A stretch of 64,000 nucleotides of DNA from JAKZVK01 sp965261065 (GTDB lineage: Bacteria; Acidobacteriota; Terriglobia; Bryobacterales; UBA6623): NCBI GenBank assembly GCA_965261065.1, contig OZ253444.1, positions 558,001 to 622,000 of the forward strand, read 5' to 3'. The notes below the pieces were generated by a model. The model ran no database searches. It was not told the DNA's origin and saw only the letters and a list, made by a program, of their open reading frames with translations. Position numbers and translations under genes: made by a program. This document shows, piece after piece, positions 1-8,341 of this stretch (position 1 is the first letter of the stretch; each line of letters opens with the position of its first letter).

Positions 1-2532
1 GTTGTGGATGAAGTAGACCTGACCCGCGCGGCTGACTTCGCGCTCGATCGCGGTGCGAATGATGGCGTCGCTGGTCGGAGCGACCACGGTCTGGATCGAG
101 AGCCGATCGCGGGGCGGGGTCTGGATGACCGAGATATCCCGCAGGCCCACCAGGGACATGTGCAAGGTGCGGGGGATCGGCGTGGCCGTCAGGGTCAGCA
201 CGTCGACGTTGTGAGTGATCTGCTTCAGCCGCTCCTTGTGGCGGACGCCGAAGCGCTGCTCCTCGTCGATCACCAGGAGCCCCAAGTCGGCGAAGGTGAC
301 GTCCTTCGAGAGCAGCCGATGGGTACCGATCAGGATGTCGACCTTGCCGGCGGCGACGCGCTCGATGATCTCTTTCTGCTGCCGGGCAGTGCGAAAGCGG
401 GTGAGCATCTCGATTTCGACGGGGAAGGCGGCGAAGCGCTGTCGGAAGGTCTCGTAGTGCTGAAAGGCCAGGACGGTGGTAGGGGCGAGGACCGCTGCCT
501 GCTTGCCGTCCCCTAGCGCTTTGAACAGAGCCCGCATGGCGACTTCGGTCTTGCCGAATCCGACATCGCCGCACACCAAGCGATCCATCGGCCGGTCGGA
601 TTCCATGTCGCGCTTGATGTCGGTGATGGCGGTGAGCTGGTCGGGCGTTTCGGTGTACTCGAAAGCCTCCTCGAACTCCCGTTGCCAGTTGCTATCGGGC
701 GAGAAGGCAAAGCCCCCGGCTTTCTTGCGGGAGGCGTAGAGCTTGAGTAGCTCGTCGGCCATGTCGAGCAGCCGGGCCTTCACGCGCGACTTGGTACGCG
801 TCCAGGTCTGGCCGCCCATGCGGTCGAGCGCCGGGGCGCGCCCGCCAGCCCCGTGATACTTCTGCAGCAGGTCGAGGCGTGAGAGCGGCAGGTAGAGGCG
901 GGCTTGCTCGGCGAACTCGATCTGCATCAGGTCTTCGAGCCGGCCGGCATGCTCGATCTGTTTCACCCCGCGGTAGCGCCCGATGCCGTGCTCGGCATGG
1001 ACGACCAGATCACCCTCCTTGAGGTCCTGCAGGTCGGCGAGGAAGGTCGATAGGGCCGACTTGCGCTTCTCGGGCTTGGCGACCAGCTCGGAGGCGGCGA
1101 AGATGTCTTCGTGCCCGTAGAGGATCAGCCCGGCGTCAGCCAGTGCCGTACCCGCGCGGACCGAGGCCTCGACCAATAGCGTGCTCGCGATCGGCCCTGC
1201 AAGGTAGGCCTTTTCTTCGAGATAGGGGCTGCGGGCTTTGGAGGGGTCGCGCAGACCGAGTTGATAGCTGAGGCTATGTTCGGAGAGGATGTCGGCCATG
1301 CGCTCGACGTCGCCGGGAGAGTGCACGGCGATCAGCGCCCGCTTGCCGCTCTTGACTTGCCCCTCAAGTTCCCGAACGAACTGCGGGATGTTGCCTTTGA
1401 AGCGCGGCGTGGGCTGGGAAGAGATGTGGAGCGTTTCGCCACCCGGTGCGGCTAGGTCGAATCCCGGCCCTTCGAGGCCGAGTTCCTCCAGGTGGATTTG
1501 ATGGATCTTACCCGCAAGCTTCTGGAAGCTCTCCAGCGTGAAGTAGAAGGAGTCCGGTGGCCGCGCGTCCGAGCCAACCGCTTGATGCGCCGAGGTGAGC
1601 CGCTCCCAGTGCTTCTCGGCCTCCGCGGTGATGGCGGCCCCCTCGCTCCACACGACTAGCGGCCGCTCGATCAACCCGAGCAGGCCGTGGGAGCGCGTTT
1701 CCGCGGCGGCGGAATGAAACTCCCAGCCGGTCGGCAGGAAGGGCATCTCGCCGTCGGAGTCCGCGCCCTCGCCACTGCCTGCGGCCTCGCCCTCGGCCAG
1801 GCTAGGGTATTCCGTCAGCGGCAGCAGCAGCACCTCGTCGACGCGCTGTACGGACTTCTGCAACTCAGGGTCGAATTCGCGCATCGACTCGACTTGGTCG
1901 CCGAACAGCTCGATTCGCACCGGATACGCCGCTTCGGGCGGATAGATATCAACGATGCCCCCGCGAACCGCGTACTGCCCCACCATCTCCACCGGCTCGT
2001 GGCGTTCGTAGCCGACCGCGACCAGGTGGCGTTCGAGATCTTCTACGGCCAGCTCATCAGCCGTCTGCACCCGCATCGCCAGGTCTTTGACGAAGTCCGG
2101 TCCCGCGACGCGCAGCAGAGCCGAACGGATTGGCGTGACGGCGATGGACGCGGTGCCGTCCACCATGCGCCACAAGCCCATGCCGCGCTTCTCGCCGATC
2201 TCGGCGTGAGGCGAGAGGCCGTCGTAGGGCGTCACGTCGTGGGCCGGCAGCACGAACGGCGGGCGGCGATGCTGTGACACGTCAAGCAGCTCGAGAAAGG
2301 CTGACAGGGTCTCGGTCAGCGACTCGGCGACCGAGCCGTTCTCGACCACCATCACGATGGGTCGGTCGGTCTGCTTGTAGAGGAATGCGGTGTATAGCGC
2401 TTTTGCGGTTTGGTTGAGACCCGCCAGCCGAAGCGTAACGGGCCGCCGGGCCTGCAAAGATTCCAAGGCCGCGCGCAACGAGGGATGGCGCGCCGCAAGT
2501 TCGAAGAACTCTCGCAGACCGGGAAGAATCAA
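1..2532 (-). CDS. mfd: Transcription-repair coupling factor Mfd (3' part outside window)
   Basis: Mfd removes RNA polymerase stalled at DNA lesions and recruits UvrA. Reading the minus strand gives an uninterrupted frame of about 844 codons that runs off the left edge. In order it shows a UvrB-homology N-terminal part (about residues 1-330), the RNA-polymerase interaction domain with GDLVVHAEHGIGRYRG near residue 510, then the helicase core: Walker A GDVGFGKTEVA near 657, DEEQ box near 754 and TATPIPRTL near 782. Family members are about 1,150 residues, so the second helicase lobe and the C-terminal regulatory domain are missing here only because of the window edge. The best start is TTG at 2532, whose TTGA overlaps the TGA of the upstream adenylyltransferase gene and implies translational coupling; no ATG lies suitably near. 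Identity is secure; the start is inferred. Confidence 0.95.
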   Translation of the reverse strand, partial: MILPGLREFFELAARHPSLRAALESLQARRPVTLRLAGLNQTAKALYTAFLYKQTDRPIVMVVENGSVAESLTETLSAFLELLDVSQHRRPPFVLPAHDVTPYDGLSPHAEIGEKRGMGLWRMVDGTASIAVTPIRSALLRVAGPDFVKDLAMRVQTADELAVEDLERHLVAVGYERHEPVEMVGQYAVRGGIVDIYPPEAAYPVRIELFGDQVESMREFDPELQKSVQRVDEVLLLPLTEYPSLAEGEAAGSGEGADSDGEMPFLPTGWEFHSAAAETRSHGLLGLIERPLVVWSEGAAITAEAEKHWERLTSAHQAVGSDARPPDSFYFTLESFQKLAGKIHQIHLEELGLEGPGFDLAAPGGETLHISSQPTPRFKGNIPQFVRELEGQVKSGKRALIAVHSPGDVERMADILSEHSLSYQLGLRDPSKARSPYLEEKAYLAGPIASTLLVEASVRAGTALADAGLILYGHEDIFAASELVAKPEKRKSALSTFLADLQDLKEGDLVVHAEHGIGRYRGVKQIEHAGRLEDLMQIEFAEQARLYLPLSRLDLLQKYHGAGGRAPALDRMGGQTWTRTKSRVKARLLDMADELLKLYASRKKAGGFAFSPDSNWQREFEEAFEYTETPDQLTAITDIKRDMESDRPMDRLVCGDVGFGKTEVAMRALFKALGDGKQAAVLAPTTVLAFQHYETFRQRFAAFPVEIEMLTRFRTARQQKEIIERVAAGKVDILIGTHRLLSKDVTFADLGLLVIDEEQRFGVRHKERLKQITHNVDVLTLTATPIPRTLHMSLVGLRDISVIQTPPRDRLSIQTVVAPTSDAIIRTAIEREVSRAGQVYFIHN

Positions 2533-3002
2533 GGGTTTCGATCGAGGATCGCTTGGACCAAGTCGGTCGTCGAGTAACCAGGCTCAACAGGAATCGGGAA
2601 GACCCGTCCCCCGGCGTCTTCGACGATCTCGCGGCCGGCGATCCAATGAGACCAATCGGCTCCTTTGATAAGGATATCCGGCAGCACGCGTTCGAGCAGC
2701 TCGCAGGGCGTCTCCTCACCGAAGATCGTCACCGCATCGACGGCCGCGAAGCGGGCTAGGGTTTGCGCGCGCTCGTGCTCCGTCAGGATGGGCCGCCCAG
2801 GACCTTTCAGCCGCTGAACGCTCTCATCGCTGTTGATGGCCACGAGCAAGGCATCGCCGTGTGAGCGCGCCGCCTCGAACAGACGGACGTGGCCGGGATG
2901 CAGCAGGTCGAAGCACCCGTTGGTGAAGACCGTCACCTTCCCCTGCCGGCGCAGCTCCTCGCGCAATGCCACAAACTCGTCCTGTGAGACGGCCATTCCC
3001 AT
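2529..3002 (-). CDS. hldE2: D-glycero-beta-D-manno-heptose 1-phosphate adenylyltransferase (RfaE2/HldE C-terminal type)
   Basis: A 157-residue cytidylyltransferase-fold protein that would transfer AMP from ATP to heptose 1-phosphate, giving ADP-heptose for the lipopolysaccharide inner core. It shows the nucleotidyltransferase signature NGCFDLLHPGH, with N28 and the HPGH tetrad at 35-38, and a KGPGRPILTE segment in the position of the usual RPI substrate loop. Length matches stand-alone RfaE2 enzymes; the kinase half of bifunctional HldE is absent, so it should be encoded elsewhere. The ATG at 3002 has GAGGGG about six bases upstream. Its stop overlaps the start of mfd, so the two genes form an operon, an unusual pairing of envelope synthesis with DNA repair. 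Confidence 0.92.
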   Translation of the reverse strand: MGMAVSQDEFVALREELRRQGKVTVFTNGCFDLLHPGHVRLFEAARSHGDALLVAINSDESVQRLKGPGRPILTEHERAQTLARFAAVDAVTIFGEETPCELLERVLPDILIKGADWSHWIAGREIVEDAGGRVFPIPVEPGYSTTDLVQAILDRNP

Positions 3003-3194
3003 GGAGATCCCCTCAATTCTAACCCTTATCCTGTACGCGAGTACGGTCTTTGGGCGTCAGGAGCCGGGGCATTTGCTCACCAGGGCGACTAAGGGGTACG
3101 CCTGGCCGATATCAGCTATGCGGCCCATGGTCGCAGTGGGGGTCCGCTGCTAGAATTCTTAACAAGAAACGACCTTCTGGTCCCGGAAGACGCG

Positions 3195-4484
3195 ATGGCC
3201 GACTCGCCGACTCTTCAAACCGCAGCCCCGACGGGGCACTCGCTCGACTACGGCGACCGCTTTTTTCCGCGTGCGCCCAAGGCCACGCTCGATCTGGGCG
3301 TACCCCACAACATCCTCGTCGATTTGATGCTGAAGATGACGATGCTCGAGGGCCTCACGACCCTCAGCCGCGTCTCCTACGCAATGAAGATCGCGACGCC
3401 GATCTGCGACGCGGTCTTTCACCACCTGCGGCAGGAGCAGTTCGTCGAAGTCAAAGGGATGCACGGCAATGACTATGAGTTCTCCCTGACGGCCGCGGGC
3501 CGCAAAGTGGCGCGGGACCGCTATGCCATCAGCCAGTACGTCGGGCCCGTGCCCGTGCCGCTCGACGCCTATACGCAGGCCGTGCGCGAGCAGGCCGTGC
3601 GGCACCGTATCAACCGAGAGTACCTGAAGAAGGTCTTCTACGACCTGGTGTTGACCGACGAGCTTCTCGATCAGTTGGGCCCGGCGATCATCTCAAACTC
3701 GCAGATCTTCCTCTATGGCTCGACCGGCAACGGCAAGACCTGCATCGCCGAGAGGCTGGTGCGCATCTTCGACGACACGGTCTATCTGCCCTACGCCATC
3801 GAGGTGCAGGGGCAGATTTTGAATGTCTTCGACTCGGTCGTTCACCAGCCGCTCGAGACCGAAGAGCACTCCGACGAGCGCTGGATCCGTTGCGAGCGGC
3901 CGTGCATCGCGGTGGGCGGCGAGATGGTGCAGGAGATGCTCGAACTGCGCTACGAAAACACGCTCGGCTACTACACCGCTCCGCTGCAGATGAAGGCCAA
4001 CAACGGCCTGTTCATCATCGACGACTTCGGCCGCCAGATGATCAACCCGCGCGACCTGCTCAACCGCTGGATCGTGCCCCTCGACCGCGGTATCGACTTC
4101 CTGTCACTGCGGACCGGCGTGAAGTTCCCGATCCCGTTCGAGTCGATGGTGATTTTTTCGACCAACCTCGACCCGCGCCAGTTGGCGGACGAAGCCTTCC
4201 TGCGGCGCATCCAAAACAAGATCAAGGTCGAGACCATCTCGCCTGAAATCTTCGACCGCATCCTGCAGCGCATCTGCGAAGCAGCCAGCATCACCTGGAC
4301 GGCCGAGGGATCCGAATACGTGCGCGAACGCTGCACTGCCGATGGCCGCAAGCCGGTGCTACGGGCCTGCTACCCGCGCGACGTCGTCTCGATCCTGCAG
4401 AACATCGCGCAGTACGAGAACCGCGAGCCCGGCCTCGACAAAGCCGACATTGACCGAGCCATTGGGCTCTACTTTGCCCGGTAG
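3195..4484 (+). CDS. AAA+ ATPase with N-terminal winged-helix-like domain
   Basis: A 429-residue soluble ATPase of unknown role. Residues about 35-115 look like a winged helix (VSYAMKIATPICDAVFHHLRQ followed by a FVEVKG...YEFSLTAAGRK wing). An AAA+ module follows: Walker A GSTGNGKT at 175-182, Walker B LFIIDDFG around 272-279, and sensor-1-like FSTNL at 321-325. There is no signal peptide or membrane segment. ATPases of this architecture occur widely in Acidobacteriota and Deltaproteobacteria without an assigned function. It stands alone on the plus strand between two minus-strand groups, so neighbours give no clue. The ATG is the first in frame; sequence upstream contains no coding signal. 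Function unassigned; the ATPase domain call is firm. Confidence 0.85.
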   Translation: MADSPTLQTAAPTGHSLDYGDRFFPRAPKATLDLGVPHNILVDLMLKMTMLEGLTTLSRVSYAMKIATPICDAVFHHLRQEQFVEVKGMHGNDYEFSLTAAGRKVARDRYAISQYVGPVPVPLDAYTQAVREQAVRHRINREYLKKVFYDLVLTDELLDQLGPAIISNSQIFLYGSTGNGKTCIAERLVRIFDDTVYLPYAIEVQGQILNVFDSVVHQPLETEEHSDERWIRCERPCIAVGGEMVQEMLELRYENTLGYYTAPLQMKANNGLFIIDDFGRQMINPRDLLNRWIVPLDRGIDFLSLRTGVKFPIPFESMVIFSTNLDPRQLADEAFLRRIQNKIKVETISPEIFDRILQRICEAASITWTAEGSEYVRERCTADGRKPVLRACYPRDVVSILQNIAQYENREPGLDKADIDRAIGLYFAR

Positions 4485-4550
4485 AATTCGCCGGTAGGGT
4501 TCAGCAGTTCGCCGATTCCGTTGGGATCTCAAGGCGTAAGCCTTGGTCCG

Positions 4551-5435
4551 TTAGCGTTTCGCGGCGCGGATGACAAACCCGACCACCAGGTACGTGCGCC
4601 GGGACGTAATCCGCCATCGCCAAGGCGGCGTCCGCTCGACGCTCTCGATGCGCGAGCCGAGATAGACATCCGTCCTCAACTGCTCCTCGATCAACGCGGG
4701 GTCGACTTCCAGGAAGTACTCGCTTCGGCGGGCGATCCGGCGCTGGAGCCGCGGCAGTTCCGCGTCGTCGGCGGTCTCGATGTGTTTGCAGGCGTCGGTC
4801 GAAGCCACGTCGGTGATGAGTAAGCCGCGACCGCGGGGGGCCACCGCCTTTGCCAGTAGCCGCACGTGGGCCGTTCGGATCGCCGCTAATAACTCGGGCG
4901 CGCGCGGATGGCCCGCTCCCAGCGCGTCCACGGCGGAGTTCATCAGTTGGGTCAGCAGGCAGGTGGACGCGACGACGTCAAACGGTGCTCCGAGGTCCGC
5001 GAGGCTGGACTCGGGCGGCTGGGCGGCCTGCCGGATCAGATCATCGAACTCCCACTCGGTAGCCGACGCCGGCCGCGCGGCCGACAACTGCGCGGCAATG
5101 CCGCCGAGGTCGATCCCGCCGTGCAGTACAACGCAAGAGGAATCTTCCAGCGATTGGCGCTTCGCCGCTTTCTCGAGGGCCTCCCTGTCGACATCGACCA
5201 GGTGGACCTCGGAGAAGGCGTTCGCCAACCGGTCGAGATCGAGATCGTTGCAGTTGCCCGCGCCCAGGACGCACAAGCGCCCACCCCGGTCCGCACCGCT
5301 GCCAACAATAAGTTCCGTCACTCGCCGGCGATGCGGCTGGAAGGTCCCCCAGGCGCCCAACGAGCCGCGGTTTAGCTCCACCTGTCGGACAACCACGCTG
5401 TTCGTGACGCGTGGCAACGGGCTAATGGCCGGCAC
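4551..5435 (-). CDS. Methyltransferase-like Rossmann protein, function unknown
   Basis: About 294 residues. A glycine-rich LGAGNCND motif at residues 57-64 followed by VHLVDVD resembles the SAM-binding motif I and the acidic ribose-binding residue of class I methyltransferases. A later FDVVASTCLLTQLM segment fits motif IV/post-I, and the C-terminus ends in a beta hairpin-like YLVVGFVIRA. The substrate cannot be inferred. The gene follows the glycerol-dehydrogenase-type gene on the same strand and overlaps its end. No ATG fits; GTG at 5435 (14-base overlap) or TTG near 5417 are the plausible starts, both with poor ribosome-binding sites. It could be a non-enzymatic relative, since no catalytic motif is distinctive. 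Confidence 0.6.
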   Translation of the reverse strand: MPAISPLPRVTNSVVVRQVELNRGSLGAWGTFQPHRRRVTELIVGSGADRGGRLCVLGAGNCNDLDLDRLANAFSEVHLVDVDREALEKAAKRQSLEDSSCVVLHGGIDLGGIAAQLSAARPASATEWEFDDLIRQAAQPPESSLADLGAPFDVVASTCLLTQLMNSAVDALGAGHPRAPELLAAIRTAHVRLLAKAVAPRGRGLLITDVASTDACKHIETADDAELPRLQRRIARRSEYFLEVDPALIEEQLRTDVYLGSRIESVERTPPWRWRITSRRTYLVVGFVIRAAKR

Positions 5436-6540
5436 TTTGGTCCTGCTTCCAGGCACGCCCCACGGCGTCGGCGGCGAGGATGGCGTCGGCCACCATGTCG
5501 GGCCGCACCGCGAACGGCTCGTTGTGAATCGTCTCACCCTCGGCGGTCGCTCGGGCGGCGACCTGCTCGATCATTCCGGCAGCCGGCTCACTGATGCCGA
5601 TCTCGGCCAGGGTGATCGGCAGGCCTACCTTCGTACAGAAACGCAGCACCTCGTCGATGGTCGAACTCGGCTTGCCTTCGAGCACCAGTTGCACGAGGGT
5701 GCCGAAGGCGACCTTCTCGCCATGGAAGTAGGAGTGGGTCGGCGGGGCCGTCGTCAGGCCGTTGTGGACGGCATGCGCGGCTGCGAGCCCCGACGACTCG
5801 AACCCCAGTCCTGACAACAGCGTGTTGGCTTCAACGAGCCTCTCGAGCGCGGGCGTCACCACGTTGTTCTCGACCGCCCGCAACGCGTCCGCGCCGTCGT
5901 TCATCAGCGTCCGATAGCACAGCTCGGCCAAGGCCAGGGCGCTCTCAGTGGATGCGCCGCCACGCATATTGCGAATGCGTCCCTCGACGCAGGTTCGCGC
6001 CTCAAACATCGTCGCCAAGGCGTCACCCATGCCGGCAGACAGCAACCGCGGAGGGCCCTGAGCGATCACCTGGGTGTCGACAAGCACGAGGTCGGGATTC
6101 TTGCGGTAGAAACGGTACTCCTGGAACTCGCCCTCGTCGCTATAGATCACCGACAAGGCGCTGCACGGTGCGTCGCTCGAGGCCACTGTGGGACAGTTGA
6201 CCACGGGAAGGGTGAGGTCGGCCGCCATGGCGCGCGCTGCGTCGAGCACCTTGCCGCCGCCCGCGCCGACGACTACTTGCGCGTGAATCTCCCGCGCCGC
6301 GTCTTTGCCGCGCTCAATTTCGGCCAGCGAACACTCGCCCCCAAACGGGTGGACGCCGAATTTGACGCCAGCCTCACCCAGGGTTCGCTTCCAGGTGTCG
6401 GCTAACAAGCGCCGGGCGGCGTTGCCCGCCACGATGAGCGCCGGGCCTTCGAGTCCGAGGTTCTTCATCTCGGACCCCAGCGACTCGGTCGCGTTCTTGC
6501 CTTGGGTATAGCGGCTGGGGGAGGAGAATACGGCTAACAT
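5422..6540 (-). CDS. gldA: Iron-containing alcohol dehydrogenase, glycerol dehydrogenase type
   Basis: A 372-residue cytoplasmic NAD-dependent dehydrogenase of the group III (iron/zinc) alcohol dehydrogenase family. It shows the dinucleotide loop VGAGGGKVLD at 91-100, the SSDAPCSALSVIY substrate/nicotinamide strand at about 121-133, and the metal ligands expected for GldA: D163 in GMGDALATMFEA, H246 in AAAHAVHNG and H263 in FHGEK. This is the glycerol-dehydrogenase branch rather than the Fe-ADH/lactaldehyde-reductase branch. Starts at ATG 6540. It lies between the PQQ-like secreted propeller gene upstream and the methyltransferase-like gene downstream, all on the minus strand. The true polyol or glycerol-phosphate substrate is not determinable from sequence. 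Confidence 0.85.
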   Translation of the reverse strand: MLAVFSSPSRYTQGKNATESLGSEMKNLGLEGPALIVAGNAARRLLADTWKRTLGEAGVKFGVHPFGGECSLAEIERGKDAAREIHAQVVVGAGGGKVLDAARAMAADLTLPVVNCPTVASSDAPCSALSVIYSDEGEFQEYRFYRKNPDLVLVDTQVIAQGPPRLLSAGMGDALATMFEARTCVEGRIRNMRGGASTESALALAELCYRTLMNDGADALRAVENNVVTPALERLVEANTLLSGLGFESSGLAAAHAVHNGLTTAPPTHSYFHGEKVAFGTLVQLVLEGKPSSTIDEVLRFCTKVGLPITLAEIGISEPAAGMIEQVAARATAEGETIHNEPFAVRPDMVADAILAADAVGRAWKQDQSAGH

Positions 6541-6639
6541 GGCTCACCTGCACCTCGGCGTCCTACGCCGAACGTGCACAGCATACCTCACGCGGCAGTC
6601 GTGGGTAGTGTCGGCGCACCCTCCCGTGCGCCCCGACCT

Positions 6640-8073
6640 TCACTTCCCGAAGCAGTAGAGGGTCTTCATCGTGCGCACGTAGATGCGCCCGTCGGCAATC
6701 GCCGGCGTGGCAAAACACTGATCGTCGAGACGGTTGACGGTGAGCACTTCCCACTGGCCGCCGGGCGTCAGAACGCTCACCGCGCAACCCTCGCTCACTG
6801 TATATAACTTGCCGTCCGCGGCGACGGGTGAGGCCCAATACTTCTCGATCGCCTCTTTGATACGGCCCTGCTTGAGCACGCGGCCGGTCTCCGCATCGAG
6901 ACTCGTCACAATCCCACCATCCTTGACGAGATAGACGACTCCTTCGTGCAGCAGCGGCGAAGGTGTGTTGGGCAGCGACTTCTTGTGGTGCCATAGGACG
7001 TGCGTATCCGTCAGGTCGCCGCGTGCTCCGTCGGGACGAATGGCCGACAAGCTGTTCTGGCTGGACAGCCGCGCACGCCAAAACTGCCAGTCCCGGCGGT
7101 CGAGCCGTCCATCATCGTCGAGGTCGCGCCGGGTGAACTGCACGGGATCCAGCATCTTGGAATTCGGGTGCTCCTGGGGCGAGATGAAGCCGTCCCTATT
7201 GGCGTCGTGCTGGGCGAGAAACTCGTCGAACGGCGGTGTCTCGGCGAGCTGCTTCGCGCTGCCGCCTGCCTCCCAACCGCTGACATAGATCGTGTCGCCT
7301 TTGATGACGGGCACAGACTTCAACTGCCAGGCCATCCCCCGGACCCACCAAAGCTTCTCGCCCGTCTTGAGATCGTAGGAGATCAAGACATACGCTCCCG
7401 GCACGATCAACTCCGCGGGCCGGCCTTGGGGACGGTAGACCCCCGGCGTGGCGTAGTTACGCGGGACTTCCGGTCGATCGATCTTCCAAACCTCGCTGCC
7501 GTCTTTCTGGTCGACGGCGATCATGTAGGAGCCGATGTCCTGATCGCAGATCAGGATCACCATGCCGTCGGCGAGAATCGGCGACGCGCCATGGCCGTTT
7601 ATGTTCACGAACGGGCCCAGCGGCATGCGCCAGCGCTCGTTGCCATCCGGCCCGTAGGAGAGCAGCCCGAAATCGCCGAAGAAGACATAGACGTTCTCGC
7701 CGTCGGTTACGGGCGTGGGCGAAGCGGGTCCATGAGTCTTGTCGAAGACTTCCTTGCGCGGCCGCGGCGCTTCCCGGCGCCACAGGATCTTGCCGTCCGC
7801 GCGGTTGAGGCTGATCGTGAACAGCGTCTCGCCTTGGTAAGCGGTAACGAAGATACGGTCCTCGGTCAAGACTGGCGAGGAGTGGCCGGGCGGCAGGGCT
7901 GTCTTCCAGACGACGTTCTTCGCGGGCCCGAACTCGCTGGGGAGGTTGCTGGTTTCGGCAATCCCCGAGCCGTTCGGCCCGCGGAATTGGGGCCAGTCGT
8001 CCGCGGCGGCGATCGTCGCCAGCAAGATCCCGAGTAAGCAAGCCCACGTCAGCACAGTGGAGAGCAACGACAT
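6640..8073 (-). CDS. Secreted PQQ-like beta-propeller protein with inserted EF-hand pair
   Basis: 477 residues. A Sec signal peptide (about residues 1-24, ending IAAADD) precedes DWPQFRGPNGSGIA, the opening typical of this acidobacterial/planctomycetal family. PQQ_2-type propeller repeats follow, with recurrent G(E/K)xLW strands and SPVxxDGxxY blades. Between blades, at 290-301 and 317-328, sit two canonical calcium-binding EF-hand loops (DANRDGFISPQE and D-x-D-x-D-G-x-L...D). Proteins of this kind are usually exported scaffolds and do not necessarily bind PQQ. The ATG at 8073 was preferred over much longer readings because it starts the signal peptide. IS copy 1 ends 57 bases upstream, so the native promoter has been displaced. 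Confidence 0.85.
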   Translation of the reverse strand: MSLLSTVLTWACLLGILLATIAAADDWPQFRGPNGSGIAETSNLPSEFGPAKNVVWKTALPPGHSSPVLTEDRIFVTAYQGETLFTISLNRADGKILWRREAPRPRKEVFDKTHGPASPTPVTDGENVYVFFGDFGLLSYGPDGNERWRMPLGPFVNINGHGASPILADGMVILICDQDIGSYMIAVDQKDGSEVWKIDRPEVPRNYATPGVYRPQGRPAELIVPGAYVLISYDLKTGEKLWWVRGMAWQLKSVPVIKGDTIYVSGWEAGGSAKQLAETPPFDEFLAQHDANRDGFISPQEHPNSKMLDPVQFTRRDLDDDGRLDRRDWQFWRARLSSQNSLSAIRPDGARGDLTDTHVLWHHKKSLPNTPSPLLHEGVVYLVKDGGIVTSLDAETGRVLKQGRIKEAIEKYWASPVAADGKLYTVSEGCAVSVLTPGGQWEVLTVNRLDDQCFATPAIADGRIYVRTMKTLYCFGK

Positions 8074-8341
8074 CAGTAAGCGAGGGTAGCGAGCCAGCAC
8101 GTGGAAACGCAAGGCTGGTTCCGGGTAGGCAGCGATTCCGCAACGCGGTCGGGCGAGAGCCGGGAAGTGATTGGGGAACGAGCGAGTTAGGTGCGGGGCG
8201 AGCGGGGCGAGCAGATTCGCAGCCGGACGAGGGCCTCGGCGGGGCCCGAAGTCGGCCGCGGAAGACACCGCTACGCTCGGCTGCCGCTCGGCGGCGTGGT
8301 GGCAGCGCAGGATGGCAGGGAGAAAGAAAACCACCCGCTCG

